DNA from: Phytophthora sp. 'mugwort'
Lineage: Eukaryota; Oomycota; Peronosporomycetes; Peronosporales; Peronosporaceae
Direction of reading: 5' to 3'
DNA length: 64,000 nt
Assembly: GCA_033558025.1 (NCBI GenBank)
Contig: JAUCEF010000012.1
Location: forward strand, 3,472,001-3,536,000
In this document: positions 10,762 to 21,510 of the stretch, in pieces
How positions within the stretch are numbered: the stretch's first letter is position 1
Layout of the letters: each line of letters starts with the position of its first letter
The notes under the pieces: generated by a model
What the model was told of the DNA's origin: nothing
The model's database searches: none
The model's input: the letters and a program-made list of their open reading frames with translations, nothing else
Position numbers and translations under genes: made by a program

Positions 10762-11446
10762 TGACCATGGCCCCAATTCCTGTCTCGCAGCTACAGTACG
10801 AAGAACTTTGCGTTGGCGATCTAATTGAGTACTATCCCGATGGATACCGTAGAACATTGGTTACTCAAGTTGAGCCTGTCTTGGAGTACCCTGTCCACGT
10901 TGACACTGGAGAAGTTCAGTAGAATCTTGTAATGGTCTCTCGCGTGGAGCCCGACAGCATCGAGTCACGTGGTACCGGTTATAAACCGAATACTAAGCCC
11001 AATAAGGGGATTCCATCTTAAGCCAGGGTTGCTACAAACCCCAACTCGTTTGGAGCTAATGGGCAGAGCTAACGCCGATGTGTAGCGATATTATGGACAC
11101 AGGCATCTATAACATCGATGTGGGTTCAAACCCAAGAGCCACCGCTGAGGTTGGCATTGCCTCTATTGAAGCAGTTGATGATTCCAACGGTTTGGTGATA
11201 ATAACCTGTGCTCGGGAGCATGATTCCGAACGACTCGGGGCAGCTACGAACGAAATAACGTCGAGCACTTCGAGCACTGGTGACGCCATCGGTCGCGTAG
11301 ATAACATTTCAGGAGTGCCCGGGGTTGTGAGTGAATGTGTTGATGATGCTCAGCACACTCACCAAATGGAGGAGCTATCGAATTTCGAGAGTTACAGTGG
11401 CGCTCCGATTGAAAATGATGACTTAGCGAACGGAGAGTTACTGTAA
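10762..11446 (+). pseudogene. Decayed ORFs of unknown function next to an LTR-like block
   Basis: A coding-like frame begins at ATG 10762 and reads MAPIPVSQLQYEELCVGDLI, then YRRTLVTQVEPVLEYPVHVD, before a TAG at 10921. After a frame change it continues VMVSRVEPDSIESRGTGYKP. A second ORF (11078-11446, 122 codons) is acidic and Ser/Thr-rich (TSSTSSTGDAIGRVDNISG) and stops 14 bp before the LTR-like block. I do not recognise the family. The context suggests an LTR-retrotransposon protein or a host sequence it captured. Confidence 0.35.
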
Positions 11447-11459
11447 TCGGGCGTGTTCC

Positions 11460-11912
11460 TGATGGGTGGCCCATGACCATGTTGGTGTGGCCACACACTA
11501 TAGGGCGCCCACTCACTAGGTACGGATCGTATCTAGGAGAGAAGACGCACCACGAAGTACGGGTAGCACTTAGACGAAAGACATAGTTAGGTACGAATCG
11601 TACCTAGTGAGAGCCACCTTTAGGTACGAATCGCACTTAGGAAGGAGACATGGCTTGAGAACCACCCTTTGAGAAACCGTGACTTAGGAGATGCATTATT
11701 TTTTGATTAGACAGTAAGTAGGAGCATAGGAGCATGTTAATAAAGACTCAGTTAAAATCTAACCTAGAAGTTCGCAAGTCGTGGGAACCCTGTTCCACGG
11801 ACTATAGGAAAGCCAGGCTTTCCTCGTGCGATAAGAAGACAGAGACGCAGGGCATCTGTCTCGGTTAGAAGCTACGCTTCCTCAGGCCAGGGTGCGTGTG
11901 ACCCCCGCCACA
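11460..11912 (+). repeat. LTR-like block (solo or terminal LTR)
   Basis: A 453-bp block begins TGATGGGTGGCC and ends GACCCCCGCCACA. It contains an AATAAA polyadenylation-type signal near 11739-11744 and three palindromic boxes. TG...CA ends, length and internal signals suit an LTR. I find no partner copy, primer-binding site or convincing polypurine tract, so it may be a solo LTR. Confidence 0.4.
11516..11641. repeat. Three copies of a palindromic box (taggtacgNatcgtaYcta)
   Basis: Copies lie at 11516-11537, 11587-11609 and 11620-11641. The middle one is a near-perfect palindrome. A fourth, weaker trace is near 11551-11575. Regular spacing inside an LTR-like block makes binding sites or hairpins plausible. 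Confidence 0.65.
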
Positions 11913-12796
11913 GTTATTCTAGACAAAACAATCAGCGGGGGGATGAGGAGGATGTAATGAATATGAGTTTGTGGAGTTGCCGTATTCAGGAAGTAGTCGT
12001 GAATCGACTCTGATGGATGCAAGGTCGAGCAATATTCCGGTTTTGGCTGTGGGAACGCGTTTTGCATCCGCTATGCATGCACTGCCATGTATAACCTTAT
12101 GCATTATCCAAAAGACAAGCATCAAAGTTCAACAGTGTAGTGGGATAAACAGCCGGGTCATTTGCCACAACGGAGGCACTTGTACATTCTTCATTCAAAT
12201 CCAAAAAAGCAAAAGTGGGGTCTGGGTATTCTCTGCTTTACGCTTGTATCGCACGGACTGCATCTTAGTGCTAAGGCCACCACGCGTCAGTTTGCAAACT
12301 TACCGACTGTTGTCCAGCGTGGTCAACGCTGACAACACGCTGTCAGACCTCTCCCTCCCAAGCTTAGTTTATACGAGCTGAAACGACTTAATCAAACCTA
12401 TAGCAACCGTCACAACCGTGCGTGTGTAGTAGGGAAGGCACATCTCCACATTTCACAGCTTCTTCGTGCAGCTCGCGACTTTGTCAATACATGTATGACA
12501 TAATGTGATCATACTATACGAGTAAAACAAATGGTGTAGAAATGCTTGTGAAAAGGCGGGGTCCGTAAAGCAATTTGTTCGCTAAGCTAAGTAATGATAC
12601 CTTAGTGAGTTTCGCTGAACTAATTTTGCCCTCGGTCCCCTAGGACCACCACCCCTTTATACTAGTCTTGCCACTCGACTTTGGATATGTACTAATGTTG
12701 TCAAATTCCCGGAAACTGAAAGCGCAATATCTGATTTCCAACGTACCTAACCCTAGAGGTTGCAGAACGCATTATCGTACTTGGACTACCATCTTA
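11913..12796. other. Intergenic; weak coding traces
   Basis: Frames on both strands between 11919 and 12381 read for 60-136 codons. On the plus strand near 12230-12400 one frame (LHLSAKATTRQFANLP) is faintly like the N-terminal region of oomycete MULE transposases. It is too short and diverged to call. Confidence 0.3.
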
Positions 12797-12995
12797 CCCC
12801 GTACCAGCCGCCTAGGCGTTAATTTCGATTTTTTTTTAAAGAACAGGTTACCCTCGATTCGTAGGCACATGTAAATAGAGCGTATAGCTGAACAGATGCT
12901 GCTGCAAATTGAGGCCCCTAGCGCCAGTCGCTTTGATGTTTCAAGCTGCTGCGATTAGTCTCCGCAGTGGCCACCTCCATCCGATTTGAACTGGA

Positions 12996-14394
12996 ATGCG
13001 ACAGCGTTTCGTGCGATTATACCCAGCTCATCTCACAAAACGCAAGTCCAGCCGTACTTATGCCTCACAATGGCGACTGCCAGGAGGCGAACCAGCTACG
13101 GCCTCGCTTTACTTTAAGCGCACAGTTGTTAGCGAGTACAAGTACAATACGATCGGATATGGCTTCAACGCGCTCATAAGATATACAAGCTATCGTCCGC
13201 GTCGATGGTCCGTGACTGTTACAACAACCGCAACGTTAGAGGCAGTCTCGAAGGGCCACCAGCTTTCTACGCGGGTAATTCGCCGGTTTCCGGGCGCAGG
13301 ACGTAATCCGAACTACCATGAGGTCGAGACGCAGCGTCCTATGTGGAGGCTAGAAACAGGAAGGACTTCGTGTTGAAGACAAATATATGCAGCTGCAAGG
13401 TTTAAATACAACCGCTCTAACGTAGCAGCCTCGTCGGATCAAGAAGAGAACGCATTTAACGCTTCTCCTGGGTGGCTTGCGCGTTTCAACAGCCGATGCA
13501 ATCTAATTTCGAGGCGACACACGACTACGAGGACACTTCCACCGATGTTGAGAAGCAATGTCATGAATTCATTCAAAAGGCACAGCAGCTCATTGAGCAG
13601 CACAACATTTAGTCTTCGACATAATTAATATGGACCAAGTACCTCGATAATTCGAGACAGAACAAACGTTAACTATGGCAGCGCGTGGATCTAGAGAAGT
13701 TCTTTTGAGGAAAGGTGGAAACAGCTACAAGCGATCCACACCAACATTTTCGATCACTGGTGAAGTTTCTTCAGCCTCATGTTCTCTTTTCCAATTGAAA
13801 AAAAAACGAAGGTTGCACATGGTGTGATAGTGGGCGTGAAGCCACCGGAATGTGGAACGAAGACGTACTTCCAGAGCAGGCAAAAGTTGTCATATGCATT
13901 CGACCGCACACACAACTTTATCGACAGCCTGTACTCTACGTCATTGCTTTTAGAATGGATGCCACGTGGACCTATTCAACGAGCGGCGCCTACAGTTCTA
14001 CAACGTTTTCGTATTGTTGGTGCTGCCAAACTTGACGAAGCTGCTTCAACCGTTGGACGTAACCGTGAACAGAAGTTTTCAGGCTTTCTACGTGCCGCGT
14101 TGATGATATATCGGTAAGGCACTCGTCGACACTAAAAATGAAACGAGGAACAGCAACCCCAAAGTACCCAACTATAAAGTAGACCGAGTGGGCGCTTGAC
14201 CGTATTGATGTTAAGACAGATGACGAGATTGCGGGTACGTTCCGGCTCTGTAGGTTGGTGGCGAAGCCGACTTTTAATATGCAGGAGATCTACCCTCCTC
14301 TACGCGAAATGCTGACGACTGGCACGGATATGGAAGCCTGGCACACGAGGTACAATCATTTACTTGACGATGATTATCGCGAGGAACTCTGCAT
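12996..14394 (+). pseudogene. Pogo/Tigger-like (DDE_1) transposase pseudogene
   Basis: N-terminal DNA-binding region in ORF 12996-13376: ATLEAVSKGHQLSTRVIRRF then GAGRNPNYHEVETQRPMWRL, typical of the HTH_psq/CENP-B-like part. After frameshifts come RIKKRTHLTLL and NMDQVPR near 13630 (N-x-D-E-x-P-type first catalytic Asp), then MAARGSREVLLRKGGNSYKR. Further on are [20 protein letters not shown] and FYVPR, the QPLDV-N-x-x-F motif after the second Asp. The tail TEWALDRIDVKTDDEIAGTF to 14394 fits the family C-terminus. Stops and frame changes are numerous. Confidence 0.65.
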
Positions 14395-14832
14395 TTGCCC
14401 CCTTCATGGTACATCCCAGATGACAACAGTTTAAGCCTGTTTAGAACCTCGCTTCAATCGAAGCGGCACGACACCGCCCGGCGAATTGGAGATGTTTGTT
14501 GCGTCACGGTTGCTCGGCTGCAACATAGAGGTAAAGACGTTGAACGACGATTGCAAAGTGGTCTAATGCTTCACGTGCATCGTTCTCGATGTAGGGAATG
14601 GACTATCTGATCGTTCGTCTCGGTTCTCTATTCGCGTAGAAAGTGGATGACTCACGTGTAGAACATACAAATTGACTTCTTGGTACTCCGTAATTCTTCT
14701 GATGTGTAGCTTTAACTGCACATACTGTGCAACGCCTATCCCCCGGTTTCTTCTAGTTTTTGTCATCCTGCACGGCGATAGAACGTCTAGTTGTTATACT
14801 TCAATCAGAGGTCGGAATTAAATATGGCAATA

Positions 14833-16631
14833 CAGTAATAAATTGGGATTTCCAATAAAAATATGTATTATTTGATCTAGCCGACTCCGATACACTATTT
14901 ATTAAGCCATTATTGTCAATAAATACGGCAAAAGTAATCATGAAAAGTAAGACAGCAGTAGCTTGCGTGTGCCCTCCTTTGAGCTCTACCACACGATGGT
15001 ATAATTTGCTAGAGCCGATGATATCAGCAGTAAAGTATTCCACACCACTGTCACATCACCAACGATCCGTTGGCTGTCAGCGCATCGATCCATGGGGTGA
15101 TTCGGCAAGGCCCACAAGCCTTTAAGAGCTCACCACTTCATCTTCCGTGAGCTACAATGGTCGCCAACAAGAAGACTCCTTTTCTTCGTCCCGCACGCCT
15201 ATTTCCCTGCAACCTGTGCTGCCTCGATCGAAGACAAGTTCCGGGCTCCCGATACTCCAACCTGATTATCCACCTGGCTGGGCAGTATGCGGACTACAGC
15301 ACGCGGTATATGTCTCCAGCGTCGGCCGTTCCTGTAGTCGTTTCGCTTCGTTTGCGAGGGAGCAAGCCATCTTTCCAGTGGATCCGGTGTATAATTTTGC
15401 GGAACATGCCTACCCACGACGTTGAAGATGTACTCACGCAAGCCATGAGCAAATTGCGGCATGTGACAGTCAAGGCCGTCAAGAAGTGTATGGAAGGCAT
15501 TGCCATCGCGGTGGGTTTTCAAGATCGAGAGGGAGCTCGGAGCGCTCTTAGGCCTGCTATTCGACGGCCGGACCCCCCATGCTGGTGTGCACTAAATCGC
15601 CGTCTACGCTGTTCACGAGGCAGATGGCGAGTTGCGCGTCACCCTACTGGGCCAATACCCCCTCACCGATGGCACCCAGACAGCCGATGCTCATGTTCAG
15701 TTGTTTGAGACTGTTCTTAACGTGTGCAACAAGACCAAGGACGTGGTGGGGTTTCTGGTGGGCTACAACTGCAGTACAAACCAGTGTATTTCGAACAAGA
15801 TATACATCCCGTTGGTCGGCTGTGCAAGCCACTTGTTCAGCATGGCTGTCAACAAGTTCTTGGCGCCGTATGATATGCTTTTCGATGAGGTGAATTTCCC
15901 CATGGTGGCGCTACGTCGAGATAACAACTTTGCGGAACTCAAGAAGCACATCGAACCCTTGCCTGTCAAGCGCAACGTCACCCCTTGGTCTTCAACGTTT
16001 TCAATGCTGTTGCGTACATACATATCCGGTCTAAGGTCAAGAAGGTGAAGGCTGTGGAGCCACTGATTCCGACTACAGGAAGCTGGTTTCACAGTTCGAG
16101 CATCTGAAGAAGTTCGAGAGCATCTGCAAGCGGTTGCAGCGCAACGACACTGATATTACAGAGGTCCGCATGATGTTTGATGGCCTTGTGACGGAGTATC
16201 CAGTTATGGCGGAACATCCGAAGGCAGCAGCGATGAGGTCCGCACTCCTCATCCGGTAGTGACGGGTCCGACTTTGAGGGGGCCAATCTCTTCACGGTCG
16301 AGTTTATCTAAGCGAAGAAACCCAACGTGGCTGGCGACGCGTACTATTTCATTGACTGGGGTGGTTTCCCGTGACCAACGTAGCAACCGGCAACCGACTT
16401 GCCACAAGAAATCATCGGTGATTTTGAGCGGGAGGGACTGGGCTCTGTGTGGCCCGTCGATCGGCTAGCATTCATACCAACAGGACTGCCTACCGGGACA
16501 AGCGAAAGAGGAAGAACAAGTAGATGAGTATAGTTAAATTAAATATAAATTTTGGCAATATTTACTATCGCTGTGGCATAATTGCCGTTTATATTAGTGC
16601 GATGACTGCTGGCCAGTACAATTTAATACTG
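14833..16631 (+). mobile_element. Candidate hAT element limits
   Basis: Thirteen-base ends CAGTAATAAATTG (14833-14845) and CAATTTAATACTG (16619-16631) are inverted with one mismatch, and bracket the hAT pseudogene. They start with CAG, as hAT termini often do. No 8-bp target duplication is visible and the ends are AT-rich, so the limits are tentative. Confidence 0.3.
15157..16450 (+). pseudogene. hAT-type transposase pseudogene
   Basis: N-terminal region GSRYSNLIIHLAGQYADYST corresponds to the BED-finger end. It is followed by SFQWIRCIILRNMPTHDVED and MSKLRHVTVKAVKKCMEGIA, the lead-in to the RNase H-like core. A frameshift near 15540 moves to ORF 15632-16048: ELRVTLLGQYPLTDGTQTAD, FLVGYNCSTNQ, IPLVGCASHLFSMAVNKFLA, LPVKRNVTPWSSTFSMLLRT. 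The usual catalytic Asp of the D-N-C-x-x-N segment is replaced (GYNCSTN). After another shift KLVSQFEHLKKFESICKRLQ and FEGANLFTVEFI follow. It is dead, and the C-terminal dimerisation region is poorly preserved. Confidence 0.7.
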
Positions 16632-16639
16632 TATCGGTG

Positions 16640-17730
16640 GACCTCTGTGTCTTCAATTAACACGGTATACCGGTCTCACTGAGAGCGGAAAGTATGGTGG
16701 TTTCGAAAAACGAACGCCGCAACCTCAAATGCAACTACGAGACTCATATGGTCGTATACTTCTCAGGGTGATTGAACCCATGATCAATCGCTGCGAAATG
16801 TGGTGACGAAATATGTTCATGATCCAGGCCGTTGAAACAAATATCTTCTATAGAATGAGTCATTTTGAGGTCAGAGGGTCACGTCGGAGCGAATGCCACT
16901 ACTAATCTACCCCTTGGTTAGAGTAGTGCCTGTGGAATGCCCTGCCAAGGATCTGGCGGAATCCTTGGGAGGAACTATCTCGCCTACCAAAACCGCGTGG
17001 CTAAACAAGCAGTGCCTGCCGAGTAGGTTTTTCGGCAATTTGCTGCAGATAAAGTCTGGGTGGTGTTATCTGTACTCACTATATATCTGTCGTTTCAGTC
17101 GGTATTACCTGCGGCGACCAGGCTGAGCATGCGAACGGGGTCTCGCAGAATGTAAACAATAGACCAGCACAGGAGTAGTACTCTGAAGTACAACTGCTTG
17201 ATTGAACTTCACGGTGCAATAGTCTCCGAAAGCTGGACCCAGTCTTCACTATTCAATATCTCGACAACGAGGAAGCGTATCCTACCCTAAAGAGTCATAC
17301 TAGATAGAGAAAAGAGTGAGCTAGGCTATGCGCTTTTGTTTCCTTACATTTTCTAATTTGCGGTTTTCGTTTGCCAAAAATCCCACACTGGAAGCTATAT
17401 TCCGTTCCCCTTGAGTCGGGGATGACGTGTTAAACACCCGGCAGGCTATCTCAATTGAACGCCTAGGCGGCTGGTACGGGGTAGGGCCTTAGAGCCTTAG
17501 TGAACCACTAGCCCATCGTAGCCCTCTTGACCTCGTTCCGTCGTCTGGACTGAGAAAAAAAAACGTTACATCCCGCATTATTAAATATTTTTTTCAATAT
17601 CGCAGCTAATTCCAGAGCTGTTCCGTGCGTTTGTCTCAGTGCATTCCCGTAATAATTACTCAGGTTTTTTTTTTTTTTGTATGAGATACATGTACAACTA
17701 ACATATTTTAATACTTAAAACCAACCGGCC
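16640..17730. other. Upstream region of the dynamin-like gene
   Basis: No gene is recognised. The pogo right TIR ends at 17481, so only about 250 bp separate the transposon from the dynamin-like start. A run of 14 T lies at 17665-17678. A compact promoter must fit here, or the transposon may have displaced the original one. Confidence 0.5.
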
Positions 17731-20221
17731 ATGAACCCAGCATTCATTCCGCATTCTCCGCTTTATATGATGCGAGTAACCGAGATGGCTTCAGGCGGCA
17801 GCGCGCTTTCCTACGCCGCCCTACAAGACGCGGTTCGTCACCAAGCAGCTAACAAAGACAGCAACGAAACCCCAGCTCAACCCCCAGAAGTCCAAGAAGC
17901 CGAGGAAAGCCCCGTCGAAGAGGAGGAAGAACGGCATGAGCACACCCCTCCTCGTCCCATGAGAGGCCTCACTTCTGCCGTGCTCAACGGCTGCGTGGGG
18001 GACTTCTACCGTGTCATAAACGGTTTGACCAACACTCTAACAGACATGGAGCTCACTCTGCCACAGATCGTCGTCATTGGCGAAGAAGGCAGCGGCAAGT
18101 CGAGCGTACTGGAGAGTCTAGCCATGCTGCCGCTTTTCCCCCGCGAACCTGATCTTTGCACGAGATTACCCATCCTCCTCAAACTGCGGCGTGTATTGAA
18201 CGGCATTGTAGGAGATCCGGAGCTAATGCCGCACTGCAGAGGCAACTCGCATCCTGACGAGCAGCAGTTCAAGATGAGACTCATGTACTCGGACAGTCGA
18301 GAGCCGATTGAGTCCGAGAGGGACTTTACTCGTCAAGAGGCGGCGTCGCTTATGAAAAAATGGATGGAGCAGATTGTCCAGGAGGAACACGACGACAATA
18401 AACTTAAAGGAGTCGTGGATCATGTGCTGGAGATCGAAATTCGCTCGCCTAACGTGCCAAATTTGACCTTTGTTGACCTGCCGGGCATTGTTGCAGGCAA
18501 ATTGATTGACGAGCCAGACGACATGATGCAACGCACTCGAGCACTCGTGGAGAAATATTTACAGATGCCAGACACTCTGGTGCTGGCAGTGGTGCCAGCC
18601 TTTGAACGTGTGCGCAACTCACAGGCGTTCCAATTGGTGCAGCAGTACAAGCTGATGGACAAGACGATCGGAGTATTAACGATGGTGGATCGTGCACTGG
18701 ATGATACAAACCCCGAGGGTCCATTAGCTGCCGTCATGAATCGGCTGGACGGCACGTCGAGAGATATCGTGTACCTTAAGGAGGGCTACGTGGCTGTAAG
18801 GAACCGGGATACACGCCAGGTACCAGAGGTAGATTTGGATGAATTCAAAGATGAGGAAGACGCTTGGCTCAAGGAGAACCTTCCGGGATATATGGACCGT
18901 CGTCTGGCATCCAGCACGGTGCTGGTAAAGAAACTGGAACACATGCTGGTAGATCATGTTATCAAGTCGTGGGTTCCTCAAGCACTTGCAAGGATCAAGA
19001 ACGAACGTGAAAAGACCGACAAGGAGCTGGCGAAGTTGGGGCCCGATCCACAAGATATTGTTAACAACTTTCTTCATGTGTCCCCATCAGTTGCTCGCAA
19101 GCGGATGCTGCAGCTAATCAAACCCGTTGTACCAGAGCTTATGAGCTGCGTTGACGAAGCGATGCTACAGTTTGCAGCCCTTGTCCATGCGGATTTCTTG
19201 GTGTCACGCGAAGAACACGAATTGATACTGACTCCGTTTTACGCGAAGAAAAAGCAGTCTCCGTTTGAACCAAGGTCAGGATCTTTGGTAGCAGCGTCAA
19301 TGGTGATGCTAGGTTCGTACAGCGCGTACATCGCTGGCCACTTGGCCCGTATTCTCAAAAATGTGGTGCTTCACATCGTTCGTCTCGTGCAGAAGGCGAC
19401 CAAGTCGAAGCAAAATGGGGAAAAGTCGCAGCGACTGGATCGTTTTGATAACCTCCACTACTTTTTCGCTGGCGTTCTGTGGGAACGGCTGAATGAACTG
19501 CTGATTGATGAGGATGGTCTACTGGAACGTTTGGAGAAGTCATTTCTCGAGTTTGACCCAGAAAACTCCAGCAATATACAGTTGCCAACGTATACCGGAA
19601 AGATTTCTTTAAAAGAGGCTGATGAACTGAAGAATTTGGCCAACGATTTAGAGCTGTATCTGGATTTAAAGGGGTTTCACAGCACTTCGCTTGATGAAGT
19701 TTACATTCCGACGGAAACTTCGACGAAGGCGCCTCTGACCAGGTTCGGACAATAAATATGCACAGTTGTGGTAGGACATTGAGGATTGACAAGTACATTA
19801 ATTGCTTTGTCCTAGGGATATGTCCCGCTTGATCATCAGCGCCCAGGTGCCAAAACTGGGGAAATCGTGCGCTCGAGGATTTGGGGAGATGCCTGGCCAG
19901 GGTGTACTCAATATCCGTAGCACCTTTACCCCCAATGGCTTTACCGAAGCCAAGCAAACTAGCGAAGAGTTCCATGAAGTCGGCGAGTTCGAGTTGCGGC
20001 TGTTTTTCGCGCTTACCTCGCATGTAATTGCACCACTTCTTCAGTCTATCTGTGACGTGAATGATTTGACACGAAAGATGCAGGAATACGTGTCCTCTTT
20101 CCCGAAGATAAGGGCGTGTAAGACCCATATTTTCCACGAAAAGGCAGCCGATACGCGCATGAAGCTGGTAAAGATGGTGAAGCGTCTCGATGTGGCTGCT
20201 GCAAGGCTGGAATTGCCGTGA
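17731..20221 (+). CDS. Dynamin-like large GTPase (two exons)
   Basis: Exons 17731-19742 and 19816-20221 would give about 805 residues. Large dynamin-family GTPases bind and remodel membranes in fission or fusion. The N-terminus to about residue 75 is acidic and low-complexity. The G domain follows: P-loop GEEGSGKSS (117-125), a switch I region LCTRLPILLKL, G3 DLPG (249-252) and G4 TMVD (317-320; most dynamins have TKxD). Long helical segments of the middle/stalk region follow. Exon 2 supplies the GED-like tail (LTRKMQEYVSSFPK to the C-terminus). No PH or proline-rich domain is visible, so it is closer to Mx-like or mitochondrial/vacuolar types. Later Met codons (13, 14, 19) could also start. 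No disablement is seen. Bases 19741-42 plus 19816 form an in-frame Arg codon across the junction. Confidence 0.85.
19743..19815 (+). other. Intron of the dynamin-like gene
   Basis: Unspliced, the frame stops at 19753. Removing 73 nt from GTTCGG (19743) to TCCTAG (19815) joins AG with G to give Arg and continues in frame for 134 residues of helical, GED-like sequence. Length and GT-AG ends fit oomycete introns. RNA evidence would settle it. Confidence 0.7.
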
Positions 20222-20353
20222 TTAGTGGCGGATTCGTTTTGCAGAATATATATTGGGTTGCCCGACAAGCCGTTGCGAGAGTTTAATGGGGAACACAACA
20301 GCCACCAACTTACCAGATTAATAAGAAACAAAACAAGACTGGCAGCTAAAGCT

Positions 20354-20359
20354 TTTATT
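20354..20359 (-). terminator. AATAAA polyadenylation signal of the 20.4-kb bZIP-family gene
   Basis: On the minus strand TAATAAAAG lies about 15 bp after the stop codon at 20374. It would serve as poly-A signal for the bZIP-family gene that ends there. Confidence 0.5.
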
Positions 20360-20373
20360 ACTAATACATGATA

Positions 20374-21510
20374 TTAATTAGCTTGTATCATCGACCTCCA
20401 CTGAAAATCAGGAGAGATAGAAGATCTCGCAAATACTCGTGCTACGTCTTCCACGTTGCCCAGTAGATGCAACAATGCTGTTAGCAGGTCAGAACGAGCC
20501 ACTACACTGGTAACGCAGCGAGTGGCACTATCCCACTCAAAGCGGGTCAAGCCGCGCATGACGATGCGAGCGCCGAGAAGCTTCTGAACAAGCTCCGAAA
20601 TCGTACCATTCTTGCTGCACAAGTGAGGGAATACGTTGCGTAGTGTACGCTCTGTGATAGTGACGCTAGTTCTTGTGACGGCCACCAAAGATCCGACAGC
20701 ACTTCTGTCCAAGCCTTCAAGCTCCACGTTTACATCTTGGAACCACAGTGACATGCACCTCCAGCTTCTGAGCATTGCGTCTGGTCCCTGGCCAGTGTTA
20801 AGTACCACGTCTGAGCTCATAGTCCTCCGCAGGAAGTCGAGCTGGGCGTCAGTGTGTTTGATGACGGAGGACCTCCCTTTCGACTGGAGGCCGTATTGGA
20901 ATAATCTGAAGTAGTCAATTACAACGTCCCAGCCATTCTTCTGTGCTGGTAGAGCTAGCGCAATGACACGACGCCGGTGCTCAAATTCTTCAATCTCCTC
21001 ACGCAGTTTGCGGGTCTGCTTATTGAGGTGACTGATGCGATCGTCCTGGATATGGTCGACCTGCTTCTCAATGTGAACTGCGTCTTGATGCCCCTCTTGC
21101 CACTTGGCCACGATCGATTCCTGTTTCTCGCTGTTCAATGACTCGGTGTCTGTCTCCGGCTGTGATTTGGCTGCTTCAGGAGCTACATAATGCGCATTGA
21201 GGCTTGAAAAGATTGGTGATTCAGCCCTCTTTCGCTTCGTACCACTCATCAACGAAAGCAACCCCACCAGTGCTATAGCGTCTCGTTCAGGAATTACTAC
21301 GTTCTCGTAAGTTGAGTACGTTCTGCTCACTTGTCTCTGCATAGGTGCAGATTGAGGCGGGATAAACGATTGACGCGGCTGACGGGTCTGTTTGCTGCTA
21401 TAGTCGTCGGTAGGGAAGACCCTGCTTGACTCCCTGCGCTGCATGACACTGATAATGATGTCGTCGCTGAGGAATCGATCGTTTGGTGGGCGAAGAGTGC
21501 AGAAGTTCAT
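20374..21510 (-). CDS. bZIP-family paralogue lacking a basic region
   Basis: An uninterrupted 378-residue ORF. Its start MNFCTLRPPNDRF aligns with the start of the intact bZIP at 39.2 kb (MDTCVLYPPTNQV), supporting this ATG. A KRKR cluster (92-95) could be a nuclear signal. The coiled coil has heptad positions L162, L169 and F176. Alignment to the paralogue by this zipper puts Ala144 at the invariant Asn position and Asp152 at the following invariant Arg. The 18 residues before the zipper (EGHQDAVHIEKQVDHIQD) contain one Lys, against about eleven basic residues in the paralogue. The C-terminal family domain is conserved (WDVVIDYFRLFQYGL, QLDFLRRTMSSDVVLNTGQG, VTITERTLRNVFPHL, VMRGLTRFEWDS). 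It probably cannot bind DNA as a classical bZIP and may act by dimerisation. It lies tail-to-tail with the dynamin-like gene, 152 bp apart. Confidence 0.8.
   Translation of the reverse strand: MNFCTLRPPNDRFLSDDIIISVMQRRESSRVFPTDDYSSKQTRQPRQSFIPPQSAPMQRQVSRTYSTYENVVIPERDAIALVGLLSLMSGTKRKRAESPIFSSLNAHYVAPEAAKSQPETDTESLNSEKQESIVAKWQEGHQDAVHIEKQVDHIQDDRISHLNKQTRKLREEIEEFEHRRRVIALALPAQKNGWDVVIDYFRLFQYGLQSKGRSSVIKHTDAQLDFLRRTMSSDVVLNTGQGPDAMLRSWRCMSLWFQDVNVELEGLDRSAVGSLVAVTRTSVTITERTLRNVFPHLCSKNGTISELVQKLLGARIVMRGLTRFEWDSATRCVTSVVARSDLLTALLHLLGNVEDVARVFARSSISPDFQWRSMIQAN

Larger units (their letters stand above)
12797..17481 (+). mobile_element. Pogo-type DNA transposon with TIRs and TA flanks
   Basis: The left end 12797-12820 reads CCCCGTACCAGCCGCCTAGG then CGTT. 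The right end 17458-17481 is its exact reverse complement (24 bp, with partial match beyond). TA flanks both ends (12795-12796 and 17482-17483), as expected for the pogo/Tc1/mariner superfamily. Inside are a decayed pogo transposase near the left end and a hAT pseudogene, which explains the 4.7-kb size. Confidence 0.75.

Noticed and set aside
19756..20137. 260-codon minus-strand ORF (20137-19355) as a gene
   Set aside because: It is antisense to the dynamin-like exons, which have clear domain content on the plus strand.
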